From Verrucosispora sp. WMMD573 (lineage in GTDB: Bacteria; Actinomycetota; Actinomycetes; Mycobacteriales; Micromonosporaceae), in the NCBI RefSeq assembly GCF_027497175.1, contig NZ_CP114901.1, positions 3,844,001-3,908,000 of the forward strand: a DNA stretch of 64,000 nt. The letters are read 5' to 3'. Shown piece by piece: positions 7,796 through 15,049 of the stretch. The notes under the pieces were generated by a model that had not been told where the DNA came from, ran no database searches, and was given only the letters and a program-made list of their open reading frames with translations. How positions within the stretch are numbered: position 1 is the first letter of the stretch; each line of letters begins with the position of its first letter. Made by a program: the position numbers and the translations under genes.

Positions 7796-8989
7796 TCATC
7801 GGCCTACGGCGACACCGGCCGGCTCCCGGGGTTGGGCGAGATGGCCAGCGGGACCCGGTGAGGCGACGCCGGGCAGCGGAGCCGCCCGTCTGCTGACCCG
7901 CCGAAAGTGGTCGCGGGGTGGCGTCAGTCGCGGCAGCCCCGAACGCAGCCGTTCGGGTCGCACCCGAGGCCCGCGGCCATCGCGTGAGCATTTGCCGCAG
8001 GTGCGGATCGCCGATGGTGTCGGTGAACGCCAGCCGAACCCGTCGGCGAAGAACTTGACCTTGGGCGCCCCGTATATCGGGTAGTCGGCATCGTCGATGG
8101 CCGAGGCGAGATCGTCGCGGCCGAGCAGCCAAGCCAACTCGGCCAGCGTCTCGACTGAGCGGCTAACCGAGTTGCCGCGATGGTCGAGGATCATGTCGAT
8201 CGCGAACTTCTAGGTACTGGTGGGCGTAGCCCTCGGCGTCGCTGTGCCGGCTCCACCGCAACTGGTCCCACCGCCCTGCGGTCATATTGGCGTCGAGGAA
8301 CACGCGGGCGTGTGCGGGGTTTATCCGGTCGGGTGGGCGGCGATGGCGACCAGTGGAGTGCGCGAGGGCAGCTGGTCGATGTAGTCGTTGGCGGCGTGGA
8401 GATTGGCCAGTCGGTCGGACAACCGACCACTGCGAGTGGTGAGCCACATGCCGGTGGCAGTGGCGGTGGCATCGCCGGGAACCGCGGCGAGCGCGGCTGC
8501 GGTGCAGTAAGTGCTCAATCCGGCCTGTAGCGATTCGAGTCCGGTCGCCGGGATGGGGTGCTGCCGGTATGCGGCGTTGTAGGCGGTCATCGCCAGCACT
8601 CGGGGCTGCGCCAGGTACGCCTGTTGGGCGCGGCTGATCGGCCATGCGGCCGGGTCGGCACGATGCCGATCGAGAAACACCCACCAGGGTTGGGCATCGC
8701 GGGTGCCGGAAACGGTGGCGTGCCATTGCTGCCTCTGCCAGGCGGCGTACTCCGCGGCACGGCTGCGCATCAGACGCAGATCGAGCAGGCGAATCGGTCC
8801 GCCAGCGGCGTGTCCGCGCGAGCGGTGCACCAGTTTGCGGGTCAGTCGGCGGCGTGCCGGGAAACGGCCGACAGGGCCAGTGGGACGAAGGTGCCCCTGC
8901 GTGTGGACGCGGTCCGCGGCCGAGTCGGTCAGGGCGTCAGTGGTGATGTCGGGGTCGACAGTGACCACGATGGTCAAGGACGCGGACAT
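7796..8989 (-). pseudogene. Frameshifted accessory gene remnant
   Basis: A protein-like sequence begins at ATG 8989 (GGAG seven bases upstream) and runs 222 residues to a stop at 8321. Protein-like sequence then resumes in a second frame ('INPAHARVFLDANMTAGRWDQLRW', about 8325-8205), in a third from about 8208 ('KFAIDMILDHRGNSVSRS' through 'GAPKVKFFADGFG'), and in a fourth segment ('LAFTDTIGDPHLRQML'). Three frame changes within about 600 bases mean no single product can be made. The intact ancestor would be about 350-400 residues, rich in Trp, His and Arg, of unknown family. Assembly error is the alternative, but the neighbours are intact. Confidence 0.55.
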
Positions 8990-9054
8990 GCGTCTACTCC
9001 ACTCGAAGACAGAAATGGTCGGCGAGATGCGCCGCCGTCGAGGCTGTTGGCTGG

Positions 9055-9406
9055 ATAGATCCATGGGTGGGCAACAGCGTTGGACGAAGCGACGGCGTGG
9101 AGAACGTGGGAGAGATTTGGTGGTGCGGGTGGGCGGGACGTCGCGGGAGGAGGTATCGCTGCCGACCGGCCGATGGGGCGGGTGGGCGGGTGCGGCTCCT
9201 GCCGCGACGGGCCGAGGCCCGAGGGGTGGGGCACGATGGAGAACTCAAAATAGGCCCTCACCGTAACCCGCCCACCCAACAGAAAACGATCATGCACTGA
9301 TGTCGGTCAGATCTGATCTGACCAGGACTGTTGGCCACGTTGAGGGATGCCGTGACGGCTGGTTCGGCCAGTCGTGTTGGTTACTCGGATCGACTGTTGG
9401 CCAACA
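9055..9406. repeat. TGTTGG/CCAACA motif cluster A
   Basis: The 650-base space between the minus-strand pseudogene and the plus-strand phosphotransferase gene has no convincing ORF but holds six exact TGTTGG/CCAACA hexamers (9055, 9276, 9329, 9375, 9395, 9401). The last two form the perfect 12-bp palindrome TGTTGGCCAACA (9395-9406). About 0.2 hexamers would be expected by chance over this length. The same motif is concentrated in two other divergent intergenic regions of the window. Confidence 0.65.
9305..9323. promoter_or_regulatory. 19-bp perfect palindrome, operator candidate
   Basis: GGTCAGATC and GATCTGACC flank a single central T, giving a 9+1+9 perfect inverted repeat. It lies inside motif cluster A, about 315 bases upstream of the phosphotransferase-like gene, in sequence of locally lower GC. 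The geometry suits a dimeric repressor such as a TetR- or GntR-family protein, though no such regulator adjoins it. Confidence 0.5.
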
Positions 9407-9638
9407 CGCCCTGGCTATCGGGTCACGGTGAGGTGGTGCTGGGTTCCCTTCAGTGACGGCGCGGGGTCGTTGGGTTACGCAGTACGTGTGCCCGCGCAGG
9501 CTGTGCGGCGGGTCACGCGATTGCTGCAGGCCGCCGGACCGGCGAATGAGCATCTGAGACCCGGCTATGACGGACGAGATGGCTCTGCCGTAACTGGCCC
9601 CACCACGGGCTGACTGCCGTTACGCCCCTGACGACAAT

Positions 9639-10499
9639 GTGGCTGCTGCGCCGAAAGCGCCGAGTTATGGTGCTCCGATGCAGGCGCATGCGGCCCGGCG
9701 GGCGACACAGGCAGCCATGTCGATTGCCTCGTCGCTTGGCCTGACCGCCGACGACGCCTCCGTCCTGCACAACTCGAACAAGCTCACCCTGCATCTGCAG
9801 CCCTGCGACGTGCTGGCACAGGTGGCGCCGGCGGCGCATCAGTGCGCCCAGCTCGAAGTGGACACCGCTAAGCGACTGTTCGAAGTCGGGAGCCCGGTGG
9901 CCGCGCTGGATGCGTCCGAGGTCTTCGTCTGGGACGACTACGTGGTCACTCTGTGGACCTACTACGAACCGGTGACTACTCAAGCGATCCCACCTGTGGA
10001 CTACGCCAGAGCGCTTGAACGTCTGCACGCCGGAATGCGGCGGGTCGAGGTGCCCACCCCGCACTTTACGGACCGGGTTTCCGAGGCCCAAACGCTCGTG
10101 GCCGAGCACGATCGAACTCCGAACCTGACCGACGCGGACCGGACCTTTCTCGCCGGCACGTTGTACCGCCTGCGCCGAGCGGTCAGCGATAGCGGCCGGC
10201 CCGAACAGCTCCTGCACGGCGAACCTCACCCGGGCAACCTGCTCTCGAACCCGGTCGGTCTGCTCTTCATCGACTTCGAGACGTGCTGCCGGGGGCCGAT
10301 CGAGTTCGACCTGGCCCACGCACCCGACGAGGTCGCAGACCTCTACCCGGGCGTCGACCATCACCTGCTCCGAGATTGCCGGACGCTCATGCTCGCGATG
10401 ATCACCACGTGGCGCTGGGATCGTGACGACCAGTTCCCCGACGGCCACCGGCTGGGCATCGAGTGGCTGAGCGAACTCCGGAAGGCGACGGCTCGGTAA
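9639..10499 (+). CDS. Aminoglycoside-phosphotransferase-like (APH) family protein
   Basis: Up to 286 residues. The kinase-like catalytic core is visible as 'LLHGEPHPGNLL' (Brenner-type loop with His-Gly-Glu and Asn near 192-203) followed by 'GLLFIDFETCCRGPIEFDLAH' (metal-binding Asp near 215). These match the APH/choline-kinase phosphotransferase superfamily. The usual HGDxHxxN has Glu for the catalytic Asp, which would weaken or alter catalysis. The nucleotide-binding N-lobe is short. The substrate is unknown: resistance, an amino-sugar or a protein target are all possible. The GTG at 9639 has no good ribosome-binding site, and ATG 9678 is an equally plausible start. The gene stands alone downstream of motif cluster A. 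Confidence 0.65.
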   Translation: MAAAPKAPSYGAPMQAHAARRATQAAMSIASSLGLTADDASVLHNSNKLTLHLQPCDVLAQVAPAAHQCAQLEVDTAKRLFEVGSPVAALDASEVFVWDDYVVTLWTYYEPVTTQAIPPVDYARALERLHAGMRRVEVPTPHFTDRVSEAQTLVAEHDRTPNLTDADRTFLAGTLYRLRRAVSDSGRPEQLLHGEPHPGNLLSNPVGLLFIDFETCCRGPIEFDLAHAPDEVADLYPGVDHHLLRDCRTLMLAMITTWRWDRDDQFPDGHRLGIEWLSELRKATAR

Positions 10500-10552
10500 G
10501 TTACCGAGCTCTGTCATCGGCACGATCGCGTTCCTAGCTATGCCGTCCTCGG

Positions 10553-10798
10553 ATGCCGGCTGCGATCATCGGACGGTTGGAGGTACGTGTCGCTGCGGTG
10601 CGCCCCGGTACACCCACTATGGTCGACGCCGTGTTGGCCGGCGTTCGGCTGAAGGCCGAATGGGTTGGACAGCCCGCTCAGCCCGGTGAGCTCGTCGATG
10701 TCGAACTCGACATCGACGACGTGCTGGAATGGGGGGACACGATCGCGATGGCCGACGCCGAATCCACGCTGCACGAAGGGCCACGACCTCCGCCTTGA
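10553..10798 (+). CDS. Small hypothetical protein or fragment
   Basis: An 81-residue ORF with a beta-rich, protein-like centre: 'RLEVRVAAVRPGTPTMVDAVLAGVRLKAEW' then 'ELVDVELDIDDVLEWGDTI'. The end, 'STLHEGPRPPP', looks like read-through after a break, and a charged helical stretch in another frame follows downstream. This may be the N-terminal part of a longer beta-domain protein truncated here. ATG 10553 and ATG 10619 are both possible starts; neither has a strong ribosome-binding site. No family is recognised. Confidence 0.4.
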   Translation: MPAAIIGRLEVRVAAVRPGTPTMVDAVLAGVRLKAEWVGQPAQPGELVDVELDIDDVLEWGDTIAMADAESTLHEGPRPPP

Positions 10799-11036
10799 GT
10801 TTGTTGATCTGGCGACGCAGTTCTTGATGTGCCTGCGCGAGCTGCAGGCTGAACGCGACTGCACATTCGCGGTCGTGGGAAGCCACTGTTGGCGGCCCTT
10901 CGGTTCCGCACCTCCATGCCTGACGCAGTCCGCCACTGGCACGCGATGCTGCCACTGTCCGATCATGAGGGTGGTGGAGCTGCACGTGTGGCAAAGGGGG
11001 GTGGTCGTCGACGTCTCGGGTTTGGACCGCAGAAGT

Positions 11037-12854
11037 TTAGAAACGCCACGGCCGCTGAACCAGTTGACTGAGGAATTCCCGACCTGCATCGGTGATGGGA
11101 ACTCCTGAGTTTTTGATGTTCCATGCAACGACCTCAGGGCTCACGCCGTACTTTTCTGATAGGCGCTTAACAACACGCTTAGGCTTATCCGGCGACTGCT
11201 GGTACGTCTCACCGGCGACTTGCTGCGGTAGCAGGAATTCGGCGGCGAAGGCTCGGGCGCGGGCCTCCACTACCGTGGATTCTTGGCCACGCAGCACCTC
11301 TGCAATAGGAAGTGAACCGGCGCGGTCGAGCAGCAAATGGCAGAGTTCGTGCGCCGCAGTCGTTCGTCGTCCAGCACTACCCTGAGCATGAACTCCAAAT
11401 GTATTGATAAGGACGCAAGGTCCACGTTTAGATCCCCACGCTGCGATGGCATCAACCGAGCGGATAGACTTTAGCTTGACATGCTTAACCAATACGCCAT
11501 ACTCTGTCAACATTCGCTCGGGATCGACCGGAGCGTCCAACGGTATGTCCAAAAATTTGCGAAGCCATCGAGCAGCCTCAAGTCCTTGATCAAAAGCGAA
11601 AACATGGCCGGCTATTTGCGTGGGCGCTACCTCGGATAGCCTGTCTAGGTCATCGGTAGCCGAGCCAGGGATAGGTCCGATGAGCGAGACAATTTCGGCG
11701 ACGTGCTCAGGCGCAAGCCCGGCTGACATGCGCGCCGCTGCCAGCAGCTCGCTCTTGGACGGGTCTGGGTCTGCCAGTGAAAGACCGTCAAATTGAGCAA
11801 GCTCCCGGCGAAATTCCTCCGATGCTTCTTCAATAAGCCGAACCTCCTCACTACTGAGTCCAGTGACAATTTCGGCTGCCTCATGGCTGGTCAGGCTCCA
11901 TCTGGATGACCACGCGCTTATCGCTTCACGTGCGGCTCGGTCATCGAAGCGCTCGAGCCGTTTGACCAGCCCTAAGGCAAGGGACTCGAGCGGACCCAGA
12001 AGGTTTTCGATGCTATACCTACCAGCGTCATCCTCCCGCAGTATCCATCCATATGCACCTTCTCTGGCCAAGACGACGGAAGGCAGGGCGCCCGCCGAAC
12101 TCATCTGGCTTAAATCGTGTCCGAACATAAAGTCGTTGAACGACAGTTCGAGGCTCCGTCGAAGGTAGTGAGGGGCTCGATTGCGCTTTCGGTCGAGGTC
12201 GTCACGTATGTCCCGGAGATTGCCGAAAGGTAAATCTAGTGGGAGTCCTTCTTCCCACGAAAAGTACGCCCAAGAGCGCGCTAGGAAACGCAGAGCTTCC
12301 CTCGCGTCAAGTACGACGCCGGAAGCTTCATCGCCCCAGACGTAGCTCCCAGCGATCGCCAATCGAATTGCGACGCGCGGGAACTGTGGAGCGGCATGCT
12401 CATCGGGTTCGGGTGGATCGACGGCCCATTCAATGTCTATGCAAACGGCATTAGAGTCTTTAGAACCAGGCTGCTGTTCAGTGCCTGGAACGGCAAGGTT
12501 GGCGTCGGCAGGAGGAAGCCATGTATCAGGCAACTCGCTCGCCGTAATTGATTTAATCTCGAAGTCGGCTGATTCGAGCGACCGTCTCACTGCCCAAACA
12601 TGCGGACCGGACGGTTTGAGGATCGCATCGCGAAGGCCGATGCGGCCAGCAATCAAGTCGCGCATGCGGCCAACGCTTTGAGGAGCATAGACGTACCATT
12701 CGGATTCGTCGTCCTCGTCGACAAGGATTGATAGGTAACGTTGCCCCAATCCGTTTACGCAAGCAAAGAGTTTGGGTCCGTCATATTCGACGAAGATGTC
12801 GGTGATTGACAGGACTCCAAGTTGTGTACCGACGGGCGGGACGTCACTCATCAT
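11037..12854 (-). CDS. DUF6575-like / ImmA-IrrE metallopeptidase protein
   Basis: 605 residues. The N-terminal ~95 residues ('LGVLSITDIFVEYDGPKLFACVN', 'GRMRDLIAGRIGLRDAI') resemble the DUF6575 domain found in phage-resistance-type genes. A long helical middle follows. The C-terminal ~170 residues carry an ImmA/IrrE zinc peptidase domain with 'TTAAHELCHLLL' (HExxH, near 500), then 'EARARAFAAEFLLP', its usual third-ligand helix. ImmA/IrrE peptidases cleave repressors or antitoxins to switch on responses. The start (ATGATG) overlaps the stop of the upstream gene by 11 bases, so the two are coupled. Base composition is visibly more AT-rich than the surroundings, suggesting recent acquisition as a defence or toxin cassette. 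Confidence 0.75.
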   Translation of the reverse strand: MMSDVPPVGTQLGVLSITDIFVEYDGPKLFACVNGLGQRYLSILVDEDDESEWYVYAPQSVGRMRDLIAGRIGLRDAILKPSGPHVWAVRRSLESADFEIKSITASELPDTWLPPADANLAVPGTEQQPGSKDSNAVCIDIEWAVDPPEPDEHAAPQFPRVAIRLAIAGSYVWGDEASGVVLDAREALRFLARSWAYFSWEEGLPLDLPFGNLRDIRDDLDRKRNRAPHYLRRSLELSFNDFMFGHDLSQMSSAGALPSVVLAREGAYGWILREDDAGRYSIENLLGPLESLALGLVKRLERFDDRAAREAISAWSSRWSLTSHEAAEIVTGLSSEEVRLIEEASEEFRRELAQFDGLSLADPDPSKSELLAAARMSAGLAPEHVAEIVSLIGPIPGSATDDLDRLSEVAPTQIAGHVFAFDQGLEAARWLRKFLDIPLDAPVDPERMLTEYGVLVKHVKLKSIRSVDAIAAWGSKRGPCVLINTFGVHAQGSAGRRTTAAHELCHLLLDRAGSLPIAEVLRGQESTVVEARARAFAAEFLLPQQVAGETYQQSPDKPKRVVKRLSEKYGVSPEVVAWNIKNSGVPITDAGREFLSQLVQRPWRF

Positions 12855-13383
12855 CTACCGCCTCAAAGAAGGAACTCGGTTCGATATTGGTGGGAAACCA
12901 CCAGCTTGTGTGTGATTTCAAGATTTCGTGAGTATGCGGAGGGCGACTGGGAGTGACTTGGGTTACGCCGCAAATTGGGCTCAATGTGCCCACCGCCAAG
13001 CGCCTTTTTCTGAAACCCGGCACAAGCACTATGGCCCGTTGTGCGTCGGTGAGATTTCCATACAGCGAAAGCGCCGACGCCTGGCACATTTTGTTCGGCG
13101 CAAAAGGCTCGGTCCTAGGGAGGTCTCGAGGGCGGCGGAAATCACGCTTTGTCAGCGGCAAGGCCTTGACAACGCGATAGTAGTCACCGGAAGCCGGTGC
13201 CGCGGCGGCAGGCGGACACTGCTCGGGAAGATCATCTGCCCACTTGTAGTGTCGCTGCCGCTGCTCGGTCACGGCTTGAATAGTGGCACACGCAACAAGT
13301 TTCGCGGCAGGGGGTAACCGGCGCGCTTGTGCCCAAGCCTTTACCGGCTGCACTTGCCACCTGTTCGGCGTGCGAGTCGTCAT
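12844..13383 (-). CDS. Hypothetical partner of ImmA/IrrE protein
   Basis: 179 residues from ATG 13383. It is basic and Pro/Trp-rich, with the recognisable segments 'VKAWAQARRLPPAAKLVACATIQAV', 'CPPAAAAPASGDYYRVVKALPLTKRDFRRPRDLP' and 'CQASALSLYGNLTDAQRAIVLVPGFRKRRLAVGTL'. It lacks signal or membrane segments. It overlaps the downstream ImmA/IrrE-type gene by 11 bases and shares its lower GC. No family is recognised. By position it could be the substrate, antitoxin or target-binding subunit of the peptidase. The start is uncertain because the best Shine-Dalgarno-like GGAG lies 11 bases upstream. Confidence 0.6.
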   Translation of the reverse strand: MTTRTPNRWQVQPVKAWAQARRLPPAAKLVACATIQAVTEQRQRHYKWADDLPEQCPPAAAAPASGDYYRVVKALPLTKRDFRRPRDLPRTEPFAPNKMCQASALSLYGNLTDAQRAIVLVPGFRKRRLAVGTLSPICGVTQVTPSRPPHTHEILKSHTSWWFPTNIEPSSFFEAVDDE

Positions 13384-13918
13384 CCAGCAGCCGGCTCCGA
13401 CTCCCTGCCGCTGGACTGTTGACTGCAGCCGTGTGTCCACATGACCAGCGTAACGGCAGATTCTCCGCCGCTGGGTGGACTGCTACAACCAAGCAACGTT
13501 CGAGGCCGATCACCGAGGAGGACGCCAGCCGTCCGAGCCCTGCGATGCCTTCCGGAACTTCGAAGAGTGCGAGTCGGTAGCACCTTCTGCGAAAGCAGAT
13601 AAGCCAAGCAAATAGGTCCATACAGCAGATTCGCGTATTGATCACCTGAGAGGGCCTGCGGGGCGCGTATGCAAACACACGCTCATCGGCTCCGCGCACT
13701 GCCTCCCGGCAGCGCCAGCAGTTTGTGGTCCTCACGCGCCGTTACTCGAGCCTCCTCGGCGAGACCGGCCCAGGTTGGCCAGTTACGGCGGTCCCGGTGG
13801 AACCCATCTCGTCCGTCATAGCCGGAGCCCTTTGCCGTCGTGCGCCGTGTTCGGGCGGTGGACGCTGCTGGAGCAGATCCGCCTGACTGATGGCGGGCAG
13901 CCGCGTTGTGGGTGGGAG
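13384..13918. other. No convincing gene
   Basis: About 535 bases between the low-GC cassette and the replication-relaxation gene. Open frames exist on both strands, but their translations are Arg/Ser/Pro-rich or Cys-rich with no recognisable domain and no good ribosome-binding sites. I see no tRNA, palindrome or TGTTGG cluster here. Confidence 0.5.
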
Positions 13919-14917
13919 TCAGGTGAGTTCGTGTAGCGGGTCGTGATCGGGTGTGGGTGGTCCGGGATTGAGCGGCCCGGGTTCCTCGTCGGTGGTGGGG
14001 AGGTCGGCCAGGCGCAGCCGGTGGCCTCCGTTCCCGACGAGTCGCCAGATGGGGCCGGCGGGGCCGTGGCCGTTGATGCGGTCGCGGGCGCAGGTGGCGA
14101 TGGTGAGGGTGGCTAGGGCGGCGGCGATGCGGTGGTCGCGGCCGGCGGTGTCGATCAGCCTGTGGTGGAAGTGGCGTTCGCGTTCTCGGGTGGGTAGGGA
14201 GAACAGCAGGGTGCAGTCGGGTCCGCCGTCGATGCGGAGTCGGCGGTAGGGCTCGAGTTTGTCGCGTAGGCGTGGGTGGTGTTCGGTGCCGCGGTCGTGT
14301 TCGAGCCAGAAGCCGGCGTGGTGGTGGCCGGTGGTCCAGACGCCGTGGCCGTCTGGCCGTATGCGGCGGCCGAACGCGGCGGTGGTCTGCTGTTCGGACC
14401 ACCAGCGGGTCAGCCGGGACTGTGGATGCGATCGGCTGCGGGTGAGCAGGTCGATGAAGAACTGGTTGGTTTCGATGGTGTGTCGGCGGGTGCGGTCGGA
14501 CAGGACGCGGTCGGCGGCGAGGGCGACCGCTTTCGGGGTGGGTGGGTTCTCGCCGCGGGCGAGGGCGACCAGGCGGGCCGACAGTCGGCCGGGTACCCAG
14601 TAGACGTGGGTGGGTTGGCCGGGGTGGGCGCGCAGCACGCGGTTGATGAAGTCCATGCGGCGCAGCGTGTAGAGGCGGTGGCCGCAGGTGATCGGTGAGT
14701 CGAACAGCACTGCGGCGATCTGGTCGGTGGTGAGGGCGGTGTGGTCGGACAGGAGGAAGGCGATGACCCGGTCGCGGGGCTGCAGCCGGGCAGAGATGTC
14801 GGCGAGGGTCGTTGTCGTACGTCGGGCCGGTGTGCGGGGGAGAGGGGGCGATGGGCCGCCCCCCGGTCGGAGAGTGTCCCCCCGGAGGGACTGTCGGGAC
14901 CGTTGATCATCGGGCAT
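13919..14917 (-). CDS. Replication-relaxation family protein
   Basis: 332 residues from ATG 14917, chosen over GTG 14926 because an AGGTAGG lies about nine bases upstream. The N-terminal winged-helix region ('RVIAFLLSDHTALTTDQIAAVLF', 'GHRLYTLRRMDFINRVL', 'HVYWVPG') followed by 'ARLVALARGE' is characteristic of Replic_Relax (PF13814-type) proteins. These are found on actinobacterial plasmids and conjugative elements and are thought to act in replication or relaxation of element DNA. A nuclease-like central part ('FWLEHDRGTEHHPRL', 'LEPYRRLR') follows. It lies just downstream of the coupling-protein gene on the same strand, the normal context for a transfer or replication initiator. One TGTTGG motif (14938) sits just upstream. 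Confidence 0.8.
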   Translation of the reverse strand: MPDDQRSRQSLRGDTLRPGGGPSPPLPRTPARRTTTTLADISARLQPRDRVIAFLLSDHTALTTDQIAAVLFDSPITCGHRLYTLRRMDFINRVLRAHPGQPTHVYWVPGRLSARLVALARGENPPTPKAVALAADRVLSDRTRRHTIETNQFFIDLLTRSRSHPQSRLTRWWSEQQTTAAFGRRIRPDGHGVWTTGHHHAGFWLEHDRGTEHHPRLRDKLEPYRRLRIDGGPDCTLLFSLPTRERERHFHHRLIDTAGRDHRIAAALATLTIATCARDRINGHGPAGPIWRLVGNGGHRLRLADLPTTDEEPGPLNPGPPTPDHDPLHELT

Positions 14918-15049
14918 TCGTGGCACCTACCTGCACTGTTGGGTATCCGAGGGTGGGCGGGGGCCGGCCGGGTCTGCACCGAGGTGCGGACCAGCACCCG
15001 CCCGCCGCCAGGCCGGACGGCATTTCGACCTGGCGGCAGCGGACGGGGT

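Noticed and set aside
8974..9297. 107-codon minus ORF in the gene-free region near 9.1 kb
   Set aside because: Pro/Ser-rich, no domain, overlaps the start of the frameshifted gene and contains the motif cluster.
10617..10994. Minus frame with a helical segment 'LQLAQAHQELRRQINKLKAEV'
   Set aside because: The short coiled-coil-like piece has no protein-like context and overlaps the plus-strand ORF; at most a remnant.
13232..13735. 167-codon minus ORF and an overlapping 83-codon plus ORF
   Set aside because: Cys/Arg/Ser-rich, overlapping the start of the low-GC cassette; no domain or ribosome-binding site.
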